Source of the DNA: Patescibacteria group bacterium
GTDB taxonomy: Bacteria; Patescibacteriota; JABMPQ01
Assembly (NCBI GenBank): GCA_018818965.1
Contig: JAHJQX010000018.1
Location: 1 to 58,583 of the forward strand
Direction of reading: 5' to 3'
DNA length: 58,583 nt
Each line of letters begins with the position of its first letter. Within the stretch, counting starts at the first letter, position 1. The position numbers and the translations under genes were made by a program. This document shows positions 26,725-36,527 of this stretch, one piece after another. Under the pieces are notes generated by a model that made no database searches, was not told the origin of the DNA, and saw nothing but the letters and a program-made list of their open reading frames with translations.

Positions 26725-28611
26725 ATGAAAACTAAAGTATTCGCCAAGAGATACTCCGCCGGAGTTGCCGTGTTTATTTTCACTTTTGTTGGTTTTCTGG
26801 TTCTCTTCTGCCCCGGTCTCTCTTCAGCCGCTTCTATTATTACCGGTGCTGGCTCGGGCGGCGGTCCGCACGTACGGTCTTTTGACGAAATTGGCGATGT
26901 TGAAGATGAGCCGGATAAGCTCATGGCCTATGCTAATTCTTATCGGGGTGGAGTACGAGTAGCCACGGGTGATATTGATGCTGATGGCGAAGATGAGATA
27001 ATAACAGGGACAGGTGAAAACGGTGGTCCTCATCTGCGGGTCTTTGAAAAGGATGGTACTCAACGGGGGATAGAATTCTTTCCCTTCGATAGTAAATTCC
27101 GTGGTGGCATGGACGTGGCAGCTGGTGACTTTGATGACGATGGCAAAGAGGACATTGCGGTTTCCCAGTTCTCCAATGGTCAGGCTTGGGTTAAGGTCTA
27201 TCGTTATAATACTGCCAAAACTGTTCTTTTCGAGGCTAATGTTTTTGGTAATATAGAATGTGGAGCGACGGTGGCGATGGGAGATGTAGATGACGATGGC
27301 AAAGATGAGTTAATCGTCGGTGCTGGTACCGGGGGTGGACCTTTAGTACGGGTTTATGATTATAATGAAAACAGCCAAACCGGCACTCTCAAGCCGATCC
27401 AATTCTTTGCTTTTGCAGAAACTACCAGAACAGGCGTGGATGTGGCGGCCGGTGATACTGACGATGATGGGAAAGCAGAAATAGCAGTTTCCCAGTTGAA
27501 AAATGGGCAGGCCTGGGTCAAGGTTTATCGCTATAATAATGAGCAAACAGTGTTAGGCAACTGGAATGCTTACGGTGACCCGGCGGTAGGAGCGAACATC
27601 GACATGATTGATATTGATGACGATGATGAAGCAGAGATCATCACTGGTGCTGGTAATGGCGGTGGGCCACAAGTGAGAGCCTTTGAGGAAGATGGCACTC
27701 TCAGCGAAGAAATGGACGACTTTTTTGCATATGATTCTAAATTCCGTGGTGGGGTGGATGTAGCCGGCTTTACGGAAGAGTCCACTTATACTAGCCCCTG
27801 GAATGTTGAGGGCGAAAAAATTATCGCCGAGCCTCATTTTTTTGATGTTAGCGTCGTTCAACTTAGCGATGGTAGATACCGAATGTATGGGGAATTGTAT
27901 GGTTCTATTAAAAGCTACGTTTCAGATGATGGGCTTGATTGGAGAGCAGAGGCAGGAACCAGAATGGAGAGCGCTGCTTTTCCTTATGTGACTGGAATTA
28001 CTGGTGGATGGCGGATGTTCTATGTTCCCGCAGGAGGAGGGCTAGAGCAGAATCAGTTTTTGAGCGCAGTTTCATCTGACGGTTTGACTTTTACCCAAGA
28101 GGATGGGATTCGTTATACAGCGGGGAGTGAATGTGATACCATCAGCGGTCCTAGGATTATAGAGCTGGACAATGGATCTTCTCGACTTTATTATACCGGA
28201 GTAAGTGGTTCTGGAAGTTCAGAGCGGTCAGACATTTTTAGCGCTGTAGCTAGTGATGGTTTAAATTTTACTCACGAGAATGGGATGAGGATAAATTCTA
28301 CTGTTTCTCCTCTAATTGGTTCGCGGGCTGCCCACGCTTTTCCTATTGAAAATTCGGCAGGGGAGATCGAGCTTTACTTTGCCGGGGCGACTGGCAATGG
28401 TGGGGGGATTTTTTCCGCTGTCTCTAACAATGGACTTGATTTTACTATAAATCCTTACCCACAAATTCAAGAGTTAGGTAATAGTATTTCTCCGCAAGAT
28501 CCCTACATTATAGAGACAGGGAATAATTGGCGAATGTATTATGGTCTTTATCGAGGAGCTGAAGTAGTTACTGAATCAGGGATTTACTTAGCCGATAAGG
28601 CGACTGATTAA
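26725..28611 (+). CDS. Secreted protein with N-terminal GGP/FG-GAP-like repeats and C-terminal glycosidase-like propeller
   Basis: ITGAGSGGGPHVRSFDE, GDIDADGEDEIITGTGENGGPHLRVFEKDG repeats; C-half repeats of FSAVASDGLNFTHENGM type; ATG at 26725. Confidence 0.82.
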   Translation: MKTKVFAKRYSAGVAVFIFTFVGFLVLFCPGLSSAASIITGAGSGGGPHVRSFDEIGDVEDEPDKLMAYANSYRGGVRVATGDIDADGEDEIITGTGENGGPHLRVFEKDGTQRGIEFFPFDSKFRGGMDVAAGDFDDDGKEDIAVSQFSNGQAWVKVYRYNTAKTVLFEANVFGNIECGATVAMGDVDDDGKDELIVGAGTGGGPLVRVYDYNENSQTGTLKPIQFFAFAETTRTGVDVAAGDTDDDGKAEIAVSQLKNGQAWVKVYRYNNEQTVLGNWNAYGDPAVGANIDMIDIDDDDEAEIITGAGNGGGPQVRAFEEDGTLSEEMDDFFAYDSKFRGGVDVAGFTEESTYTSPWNVEGEKIIAEPHFFDVSVVQLSDGRYRMYGELYGSIKSYVSDDGLDWRAEAGTRMESAAFPYVTGITGGWRMFYVPAGGGLEQNQFLSAVSSDGLTFTQEDGIRYTAGSECDTISGPRIIELDNGSSRLYYTGVSGSGSSERSDIFSAVASDGLNFTHENGMRINSTVSPLIGSRAAHAFPIENSAGEIELYFAGATGNGGGIFSAVSNNGLDFTINPYPQIQELGNSISPQDPYIIETGNNWRMYYGLYRGAEVVTESGIYLADKATD

Positions 28612-28699
28612 TTAATTGAAAATCATTTTCATGTAGTCATCAGGCGATTTGTCATCATGCTAGTAATTTCACATACTAAATCTCCGGACGTGGTTTTTT

Positions 28700-28806
28700 A
28701 TTACCAAAAAAGAGGCCTCAGAACCTCTTCTTTTATTACCTCAATTAGGCTAATTTAAGCCTAAAACTCCGGGAGATAGAGATGATTAGAACTTGTTTGA
28801 TATAAA
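28700..28806. repeat. Intergenic repeat R5 with GAGGCCTC hairpin
   Basis: AAAAAAGAGGCCTCAGAACCTCTTCTTTTATTACCTCAATTAGGC..TTTAAGCCTAAAACTCCGGGAGATAGAGATGATTAGAACTTGTTTGA. Confidence 0.6.
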
Positions 28807-29151
28807 CTAGCCAAGCTCTTTTACCTCTTCGAGAACTTTTGCCTCATGACCAGTTCTAGCGTAGTCTCTAATGGTAAATTCGACTCTTGTATCATTTCCA
28901 TTAATATTGATCTCTCTAGTCAGCTTACGAACCTCTGCTTCACTTGCTCCAGGATTTTTCATGTCTAATATTATGGTAGGACGTTCAGAAGTAAAATAAG
29001 CATTATCTGTTAGCGCTAGATGTAATTCTTTTGTAGTTTTAAATTGACGATTCTCTAACAAACTATTCAAGGTTTGATCTAATAAAAAATCAAGACTTAG
29101 ATTTGGTTCCCCGACTTCTCCTTTGCTAGGTGTATGACGATCTCCAGCCAT
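28807..29151 (-). CDS. Hypothetical protein
   Basis: 114 aa ORF, plausible composition, no family recognised. Confidence 0.45.
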   Translation of the reverse strand: MAGDRHTPSKGEVGEPNLSLDFLLDQTLNSLLENRQFKTTKELHLALTDNAYFTSERPTIILDMKNPGASEAEVRKLTREININGNDTRVEFTIRDYARTGHEAKVLEEVKELG

Positions 29152-29347
29152 AGTATATTATAATTAAAAATAAGATAACTTTATTATACAAATGTATTTT
29201 TTTCATAACAAGAGAATATATTGTTTTATGGTGGACATTTTTTTATTACATCAGGTTCGAACTCTAGCTCGAGGGCGCCAAAGTTAGAACTTCTCCCAAA
29301 CAGAAATACCCCTTAAATTAGGGATATTTTCGGAATATAAATTTCAA

Positions 29348-29419
29348 CTCCCGGGGTCGGGCTCGAACCGACAACCTACTGGTTAACAGCCAGTTGCTCT
29401 ACCATTGAGCTACCCGGGA
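29348..29419 (-). tRNA. tRNA-Asn (anticodon GTT)
   Basis: TCCCGGGTAGCTCAATGGTAGAGCAACTGGCTGTTAACCAGTAGGTTGTCGGTTCGAGCCCGACCCCGGGAG; cloverleaf arms complete, anticodon loop CTGTTAA. Confidence 0.96.
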
Positions 29420-29671
29420 TTAATTTAGTGTGTTTTTTAGATGTCTTCCAATGTATTTTCTTCCTGCACAAGATTTATAGTATTTCTCCTTCTTTGTCGC
29501 ATCCTTTTGTGATGTAAAAGCTTCATAATAAATCAACTCCAACTTACCCCGATGCTTAGTAGATTTAACTTTTCCATCTCCATGTTCTTTTATCCTCTTT
29601 TCTAAATTCCCAGAATAACCTACATATAGTCTGTCGTCTTTGTCGCATTTCAAAACGTATACGTAATACAT
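29420..29671 (-). CDS. GIY-YIG endonuclease-domain protein (UPF0213/YhbQ-like)
   Basis: YYVYVLKCDKDDRLYVGYSGNLEKRIKEH; stop codon directly abuts tRNA-Asn. Confidence 0.92.
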   Translation of the reverse strand: MYYVYVLKCDKDDRLYVGYSGNLEKRIKEHGDGKVKSTKHRGKLELIYYEAFTSQKDATKKEKYYKSCAGRKYIGRHLKNTLN

Positions 29672-29688
29672 AATTATAACACTATAGT

Positions 29689-29759
29689 CAGTTGCTCCCC
29701 GCCTCGCTTCGACTACGCCGAAGGCGAGTCGAGGCGGGTACCATTGAGCTACCCGGGAT
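29689..29759 (-). pseudogene. tRNA-Asn 5'-half fragment interrupted in the D-loop by a palindrome
   Basis: Minus strand TCCCGGGTAGCTCAATGGTA-[41 nt]-GAGCAACTG, identical to nt 1-29 of the intact tRNA apart from the insert. Confidence 0.85.
29698..29738. repeat. GC-rich palindromic element, copy A
   Basis: CCCGCCTCGcttcgactacgccgaaggcgagtCGAGGCGGG. Confidence 0.8.
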
Positions 29760-29808
29760 TATTTAGTTGTAAAACCCTGCTCATCAACGAGATGAGCGCA
29801 ATTTCCTC

Positions 29809-31170
29809 CTAATACTCTTCTAGCTTCCTAACATACTCGTGTTCGCGAATCTTTTCAAGAGCTTTGGCCTCAATTTGACGAATACGTTCACGCGTCACTC
29901 CAAATTCTTGCCCCACTTCTTCTAAAGTATGGGCAACACCATCAGCCAAACCAAACCGCACTTCCAAAATCTTCTGTTCACGTGGAGTAAGATGTTGCAC
30001 AATTTCTTTAATGTGATCTTTCAATAAGCGGCGCGAAGCAGAGTGATCCGGCGCGATACTCTTCACGTCCTGGATAAAATCACTGAGTGTACTGTCATCT
30101 TCTTCTTCACCAACTGAAGCGTCTAGGGAAACCGTCTCTTGCGAAATTTTAATTATGTGCCGCACCTTAACAATCGGTAATCCCATCTCGGCGGCGATTT
30201 CTTCTGGGGTAGGCTCACGACCCAGCTCTTGCACCAAGTGTCGCTCAATTTGCGTAAATTTATTAATGGTCTCAACCATGTGCACTGGAATACGGATAGT
30301 GCGAGATTGGTCAGCTAGTGCTCTGGTAATCGCTTGTCGAATCCACCAGGTAGCATAGGTAGAAAACTTATAGCCTTTCTTGTAGTCAAATTTTTCTACT
30401 GCCCGGAATAGACCAAGATTACCTTCTTGGATCAGATCGAGTAGAGTCAGATTACGGCCGACATATTTTTTAGCGATGCTAACAACCAAACGCAAGTTAG
30501 CTTCAATCAGTTTTTGGAAAGCAAATTCGTCCTCGGCATCTTTTTTCTTAGCCAAGAATACCTCTTCTTTAGCAGTCAAGAGAGGAACTTTGCCAATCTC
30601 ACGCAAGTACATCTGGATTGAATCAGAGCTGATGGCGACCAAATCCATCCGCGAAGGCCTCTTCTTTACTTGTTTTTTCTTTTCTTCTTCAGTGAGAAGT
30701 TTGGCTATTGGCTTGGTTATTTCAACGTTATATTTATTAAACAATTCGATAAGATCCTCTAGCTCATTAAGGTGGTTTTCTATTTCGGGGATAGCATGCA
30801 GAATTTCTTCTTCAGTGACAAAATTTTGATCCCGCCCTTTGCTTATTAAATATTCAATTTTTGCGGGATCCAATTCTGGGGAGGGGATAGTGAGTACCTG
30901 ACTGGTTATTTTTCTACTGGCAGTTTTTGGGGACGGTTTAGTTTTTGCCCCTTCACTTTTGGGCTTGCGATGTTTTTTCCCAATCGTCGATGTTTTAGAA
31001 TGATAAATCCGACAACTGCGGCAGTAATATTTTTCGCCCGCTGTTTTTTTCTTGGCTCGAATTTTGTTCACCGATTTACGCATCGTTTTTTTACGAGAAA
31101 CTTTTTTCTGAGGTGAGCGGCGAGCTTCCCCCTTTTTTGTTTTGCGAGAACGTTTTTTTGCTCTAGACAT
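29809..31170 (-). CDS. rpoD: Primary sigma factor RpoD (sigma70) with basic N-terminal extension
   Basis: [94 protein letters not shown]. Confidence 0.97.
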   Translation of the reverse strand: MSRAKKRSRKTKKGEARRSPQKKVSRKKTMRKSVNKIRAKKKTAGEKYYCRSCRIYHSKTSTIGKKHRKPKSEGAKTKPSPKTASRKITSQVLTIPSPELDPAKIEYLISKGRDQNFVTEEEILHAIPEIENHLNELEDLIELFNKYNVEITKPIAKLLTEEEKKKQVKKRPSRMDLVAISSDSIQMYLREIGKVPLLTAKEEVFLAKKKDAEDEFAFQKLIEANLRLVVSIAKKYVGRNLTLLDLIQEGNLGLFRAVEKFDYKKGYKFSTYATWWIRQAITRALADQSRTIRIPVHMVETINKFTQIERHLVQELGREPTPEEIAAEMGLPIVKVRHIIKISQETVSLDASVGEEEDDSTLSDFIQDVKSIAPDHSASRRLLKDHIKEIVQHLTPREQKILEVRFGLADGVAHTLEEVGQEFGVTRERIRQIEAKALEKIREHEYVRKLEEY

Positions 31171-31196
31171 AGTAAGTGGAGATAGTAAAAATAAAT

Positions 31197-33002
31197 TTAG
31201 TTGATTTGAGCTAGTTGATCAGAAAATTTGTTAAATTCTTCGGTTAGTTTTTCCAAAGCCGACTGGTTTTTTACTTCTTCAGCTTGTTTGATTTCGGTTT
31301 GCAGCTGCTTCATCTGCTGTTGCAACCAACTTTTCTGTAAGTTGGCGATTGACTGTTCTGTTTCTGTTATTACGTCTGCGCTGGAAAAATCTTCCGGTAG
31401 CATATCTTTTTGTAAATACAACTCAACCACCGCTGTTTGCTCAGCCGCCTTTTCATTCTTACTTTTTAGTTTTTCCAGAAATTTAGTAAACTGGAATTCT
31501 GACCTGTTCTCAGTATAATATTTTTTTAATTCGGCGTAAACCTCTTGTAGAGAAGGATGGATGTGTTTTTCATCTATCGCTGGGATGATTATTTCTAAGC
31601 TGTTCGGGAAATTAAAGGCGAGACTAAGAAGTTGGGTAGAGAATAATTCGTTCTTATTTTTCTTTAAGGGAGCTTCAATTTCGGGAGCTTGTCCTCGACC
31701 TGTTTCAAAGGTTGCTTGAGTTTTTACTTTAGCTAGGTAGTCATGTAAAATATCTTCAGTCACGGCTAGTTTCTGTGCTAGTTTCTGAATATAATGCGCT
31801 TTTTCGACTTCGTCGGTCAGGTTGGCAATAACGGGAATTAAAGCAGCTGTAGCCTTCTTTTTGTCAGCCACAAGGCTAAAGTCAAGATCTTGAAAAGTAG
31901 TAGTAAAGTAGAATTCCATAATAGCCTTAGCCTCTCTAAGTGTTTTTTGCCAAAGCTTAGGATTTTTCCGGACACAATCATCCGGATCCATCCCCTCGGG
32001 CATAATAGCTACTTTCACATTTAATCCTTGGGCGAGAGCGATATCAATGCCGCGCTTGGCTGCTTCATTACCAGCTAGATCCATATCAAAAGCGAGAATG
32101 ACATTGCTAGTATAGCGTTTAATTAAGTTAATTTGCTCTAGCGTCAGGGCGGTGCCGGAGGAGGCAACGACGTTTTTAACGCCAGCTTGGTGAGAAGCCA
32201 GAGCGTCCATGTAGCCTTCAACGATCACGGCATAGTCTAAGCGGCGCATCTCACTTTTAGCTTTATCAAGGGCATACAGGATACGTGATTTGTCGTAGAG
32301 CATTGTCTGCGGAGAATTAATATACTTGGCACCCTGATCCTCGTCTGGTCCGGGCATAATGCGTCCACCAAAACCAACAATATTGCCTTGCCCGTCGGCG
32401 ATGGGAAACATCAAGCGATGACGAAAACGATCGTAAAAGCCGGACTTGTTTTCGCGCTTAATAATCAAGCCAGCGTCGAGGATATCTCGATCTTGGAAGC
32501 CTTTCTGGTGTAGAAAGTTACTGAGCGCATCCCAGAGATTGGGAGAGTAGCCGAGCTTAAAGTTGGTGATGGATTCCTCGGATACCTGGCGAGTTTTTAG
32601 ATAATCGCGAGCGGCTTGGCCAGCTTTACTTTTCAGCAAAGATTGATGGAAAAACTCAGTCGTCAACTCCAGGATTTCTAGCAGCTTAGAGCGTTTACTC
32701 TGTTGCTCGGGATTGGCGGGGGCACGCAACTGCACGCCCGCTTTGCGCGCCAGCATTTTGAGGGCGTCGATGAACTCTAACCCTTCCATTTCCATCACGA
32801 AAGCAAAGATATCACCACCCTTGGAACAGCCGAAACAATGCCAAATCTGCTTATCGACGGAGACCATCAGCGACGGTGTTTTTTCATTATGAAAAGGACA
32901 GCAGGCCTTATAATTGGCGCCCGCTTTCTTGAGGGGGATATATTCTTGAATCAGCTCGGCGATGTCGAGACGATCCTTAATGTCTTCAGAGGGCTTGTTC
33001 AT
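31197..33002 (-). CDS. dnaG: DNA primase
   Basis: [35 protein letters not shown] zinc motif; [26 protein letters not shown] toprim. Confidence 0.97.
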   Translation of the reverse strand: MNKPSEDIKDRLDIAELIQEYIPLKKAGANYKACCPFHNEKTPSLMVSVDKQIWHCFGCSKGGDIFAFVMEMEGLEFIDALKMLARKAGVQLRAPANPEQQSKRSKLLEILELTTEFFHQSLLKSKAGQAARDYLKTRQVSEESITNFKLGYSPNLWDALSNFLHQKGFQDRDILDAGLIIKRENKSGFYDRFRHRLMFPIADGQGNIVGFGGRIMPGPDEDQGAKYINSPQTMLYDKSRILYALDKAKSEMRRLDYAVIVEGYMDALASHQAGVKNVVASSGTALTLEQINLIKRYTSNVILAFDMDLAGNEAAKRGIDIALAQGLNVKVAIMPEGMDPDDCVRKNPKLWQKTLREAKAIMEFYFTTTFQDLDFSLVADKKKATAALIPVIANLTDEVEKAHYIQKLAQKLAVTEDILHDYLAKVKTQATFETGRGQAPEIEAPLKKNKNELFSTQLLSLAFNFPNSLEIIIPAIDEKHIHPSLQEVYAELKKYYTENRSEFQFTKFLEKLKSKNEKAAEQTAVVELYLQKDMLPEDFSSADVITETEQSIANLQKSWLQQQMKQLQTEIKQAEEVKNQSALEKLTEEFNKFSDQLAQIN

Positions 33003-33264
33003 GGGGGATTGAGAAGAAGTATTTAAAAAACTCAGCAACATATCTTTGCATTCCGCTAAAATTATATACTGGATATGGTATTATTACAATGAGATAAAGG
33101 TGGTGAGCGTACATTGCCCGAACATCCTTGACAAAACATGATCTTATTGATATATTACACTCTTAAAACATAGCTTGGTGTAATTACCCCAAGCAACTCG
33201 ACTCTTTTTGTGTCATAGTGTGACCTCTAAGAACGCCGGGTTACACATTATTTGTTACAAATTT

Positions 33265-34545
33265 ATGACACAAAGAGAGCAGTCTATCGGTCGTTTTAGC
33301 GATCTAGGGATAAAAGAAAAATTTCTCGCTATTCTCGCCCAAAAGAAATTTGCTGTCCCTACCCCAATCCAACACCAAGTTATTCCTGGCGCTTTGGAGG
33401 GAAAAGACGTTGTTGGTATTGCTCAAACTGGAACAGGAAAAACCCTAGCGTTTGGTATTCCGATGATCCAGCGCATTGCTTTTCATAAGGGACAGGGATT
33501 GATTCTAGTTCCCACCCGCGAACTCGCGTTGCAAGTAGAAGAAGCATTCAGGGATATTGGTGCTCCACTGGGACTACACACAGCAGTAGTTATTGGGGGA
33601 ACTTCTCAGCACCCTCAAGTAAAAGCCCTCAAGCGTAATCCCCACGTGGTGATTGCTACCCCCGGGCGTTTAGTTGATTTAATGGACCAAGGAGCTTATA
33701 AGCTCGATCGTGTAAATATTGTCACTCTCGACGAAGCCGATCGCATGCTCGATATTGGTTTTTTGCCACAAATCAAACGAGTTCTACAAACTATACCAAA
33801 AGAGCGACAAACAATGTTGTTTTCGGCCACTATGCCGAAATCAATTTCATCGCTGGCCAGTACGTTTATGAAATTGCCCCTGCGGATTGAAATTGCCCCT
33901 CAAGGAACAGCCGCCGAGAATGTAGAGCATGAAGTATTTGTTGTTACCAAGGATGATAAAATGCGTTTGCTTGATTCTTTACTGCAACAGTACCAAAAAG
34001 GTAAAATTCTTATTTTTTCGCGAACAAAACATGGCGCGAAACGGATTACTCGCGATATTCGCAATATGAGTCAAACAGTAACGGAAATTCATTCCAACCG
34101 CTCTCAATCACAACGAAAAGCAGCTCTGGCGGGATTTACTAGCGGTAAATTTCGCATCATGGTTGCCACTGACATTGCTGCGCGCGGTATTGATGTTCAA
34201 GATATCTCACTGGTGATTAATTTTGACCTTCCCGATGACTGCGAAAATTATGTCCACCGTATCGGTCGAACTGGACGCGCCGGACGCAACGGGAAGGCTA
34301 TCACTTTTGTCACCTCGAACCAAAGAAATGATGTTCGAAAAATTGAACGACTGATCCGCCAATCATTGCCGATCGTGTCTTTACCAACCCTCCCCCCGGA
34401 AAGAAAAAAACCACCCCATGAAGCACAATCTCAGGCTCGGGGTCGGAAATACTATTCTCAGCGAGGTCGTGGTGGACAGAATTCTGCCAGAAAACACCGA
34501 CAATCATATCGAGGTCAGCGCAGTAGCTCTCGTCACCGGGGATAG
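33265..34545 (+). CDS. DEAD-box RNA helicase
   Basis: AQTGTGKT, LDEADRML, FSATMP, HRIGRTGRAGRNG; ATG at 33265 preferred (MTQREQ). Confidence 0.97.
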   Translation: MTQREQSIGRFSDLGIKEKFLAILAQKKFAVPTPIQHQVIPGALEGKDVVGIAQTGTGKTLAFGIPMIQRIAFHKGQGLILVPTRELALQVEEAFRDIGAPLGLHTAVVIGGTSQHPQVKALKRNPHVVIATPGRLVDLMDQGAYKLDRVNIVTLDEADRMLDIGFLPQIKRVLQTIPKERQTMLFSATMPKSISSLASTFMKLPLRIEIAPQGTAAENVEHEVFVVTKDDKMRLLDSLLQQYQKGKILIFSRTKHGAKRITRDIRNMSQTVTEIHSNRSQSQRKAALAGFTSGKFRIMVATDIAARGIDVQDISLVINFDLPDDCENYVHRIGRTGRAGRNGKAITFVTSNQRNDVRKIERLIRQSLPIVSLPTLPPERKKPPHEAQSQARGRKYYSQRGRGGQNSARKHRQSYRGQRSSSRHRG

Positions 34546-34602
34546 TCTCTATTATTTAGCCTGTTTTCCCAGGTAATTTATTTTTATTAAATCCCAAATT
34601 TC

Positions 34603-36459
34603 ATGGAAATCAGAAACATTGCCATTATTGCTCACGTTGATCACGGCAAAACAAAGATTACTGATGCTCTGATGCGTCAAACGGGAGCGACGACTGATGA
34701 ATCCGTCAGTATGGATAGCAATGCCCTCGAACAAGAGCGTGGTATTACAATTTATGCCAAAAACGCTTCTATGTTTTACCCTTCGGCCAGCCCGCCTCGT
34801 CCCGATCGGATTGGGACGGGCGTGGCAGGCTCAGGGCGGGCAGTCACCAAGATTAATATCGTTGATACACCCGGACATGCGGACTTTGGTTCAGAGGTAG
34901 AACGGGTTTTGCGCTCAATTGATTCTGTGTTGCTAGTGGTGGATGCACAAGAAGGTCCCATGCCGCAGACAAAATTTGTTTTGAAAAAATCCTTGGAGAT
35001 AGGTCTCAAGCCGCTAGTGGTGATAAATAAAATTGACAAACCGGCTGCTCGACCAGCCGAAGTCGTGGAAGAGGTACTTGAGCTATTTATGGATCTTGGC
35101 GCCAATGATGAACAATTGGATTTTCAAACAGTTTATACCAATGCCAAAGAAGGGATAGCTAAAAAGGAGTTGGATCCTCCCTCCGTCCCGCTCAGCGGGG
35201 CTACGAAAGATAAGCAGGATCCCCAGGATATGACACCATTACTTGATGCGATATTAGCCAATGTTGCTCCTGCCCCAACGGAAGTAGATAAGCCGCTGCG
35301 CATGCAGTCGTTCAACTTAGATTATGATAATTATTTGGGACGTCTCGCGATCGCGCGAATTTATGAAGGAACAGTGAAAGAAAAAGACCAACTTTTTATC
35401 AAGCGAGTCGATGGGACTGTGCAAAAGGGAACGGTTACCAACCTTTTCACTTTTGAAGGTTTTACCAGAAAGGAAGTTCAACAGGCTGAGGCCGGAGATA
35501 TTATTGTGGTGGCTGGATTTCCGGAAGTCTACATTGGTGACACCATGACCACCGATGAATCAGCTGAACTTTTACCGCACATTGCTGTCGATGAGCCGAC
35601 TATTTCTTTGGGATTTATGATCAATAACTCACCCTTGGCTGGGCAAGCCGGGAAATTTGTTACAAATTCACAACTAAAAGAACGTTTAGCCAAAGAATTA
35701 GAGGTGAACGTCGGAATCAAAATAGACTTTTCACAGGCAGATCAGTATATCGTTCACGGACGGGGAGAAATGCACATTGCCATCCTCTTGGAAAACATGC
35801 GACGTGAAGGGTATGAGGTGCAAGTTTCTCAGCCAAAAGTAATTTTGCAAGAAAAGGCGGGACAAACTCTCGAGCCGTTTGAAGAACTCATTGTTGATGT
35901 GCCAGAGTCGATGTCTGGTCTCGTTATCGAAAAAATTGCCAAGCGTAAAGGAACCATGATGGATGTAAAAACGAATCAGGCCGGCACGCGGTTAATATTT
36001 GAAATCCCCACCCGCGGTCTCTTGGGACTGCGTTCAGAATTTATGACGGAAACGCGCGGTGAAGGAATTATGTCTTCCCGTGTCATTGGTTTTCGACCCC
36101 ACGTTGGTGAGATCAAACGTCGAGCAGTTGGCTCGATGGTTTCCATGGCAACGGGCAAAGCCCTCGGATTTTCTCTTTTTAATTTGCAAGAACGCGGCGT
36201 CCTTTATATTGGACCGACTACCGAGGTCTATGAAGGTATGGTCATTGGTAATGTCAGTAAAGGCGAAGACATGGCTGTCAATCCAACTAAGGGCAAACAA
36301 TTAACTAATATGCGGGCGTCTGGATCTGATGAAGCTTTGAATTTAACACCTCCCGTTAAGCTTACACTAGAGCTGGGCTTAGAGATTATCGCCGATGACG
36401 AACTATTAGAAATTACTCCGCAAGCTGTTCGACTGAGAAAAAAAGAATTAAAACAGTAA
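34603..36459 (+). CDS. typA: Ribosome-associated GTPase TypA/BipA with extra internal segments
   Basis: [62 protein letters not shown]. Confidence 0.97.
   Translation: MEIRNIAIIAHVDHGKTKITDALMRQTGATTDESVSMDSNALEQERGITIYAKNASMFYPSASPPRPDRIGTGVAGSGRAVTKINIVDTPGHADFGSEVERVLRSIDSVLLVVDAQEGPMPQTKFVLKKSLEIGLKPLVVINKIDKPAARPAEVVEEVLELFMDLGANDEQLDFQTVYTNAKEGIAKKELDPPSVPLSGATKDKQDPQDMTPLLDAILANVAPAPTEVDKPLRMQSFNLDYDNYLGRLAIARIYEGTVKEKDQLFIKRVDGTVQKGTVTNLFTFEGFTRKEVQQAEAGDIIVVAGFPEVYIGDTMTTDESAELLPHIAVDEPTISLGFMINNSPLAGQAGKFVTNSQLKERLAKELEVNVGIKIDFSQADQYIVHGRGEMHIAILLENMRREGYEVQVSQPKVILQEKAGQTLEPFEELIVDVPESMSGLVIEKIAKRKGTMMDVKTNQAGTRLIFEIPTRGLLGLRSEFMTETRGEGIMSSRVIGFRPHVGEIKRRAVGSMVSMATGKALGFSLFNLQERGVLYIGPTTEVYEGMVIGNVSKGEDMAVNPTKGKQLTNMRASGSDEALNLTPPVKLTLELGLEIIADDELLEITPQAVRLRKKELKQ
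34787..34850. repeat. GC-rich palindromic element, copy B, in frame inside typA
   Basis: AGCCCGCCTCGTCCCGATCGGATTGGGACGGGCGTGGCAGGCTCAGGGCGGGC; encodes [19 protein letters not shown]. Confidence 0.7.
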
Positions 36460-36527
36460 ACTAAAATTTGGTCTTTTGCTAGTCGCTGGATCTAAACTTC
36501 AAAAAAGATAATCCGCGGGCTCAATCG

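Noticed and set aside
19050-28806. Integron-type attC sites for the repeats R1-R6
   Set aside because: No canonical RYYYAAC/GTTRRRY core pairs found and no integron integrase in the window; kept only as a cassette-like repeat family.
30476-30829. 117-aa plus-strand ORF
   Set aside because: Fully antisense to rpoD, Ser-rich shadow ORF.
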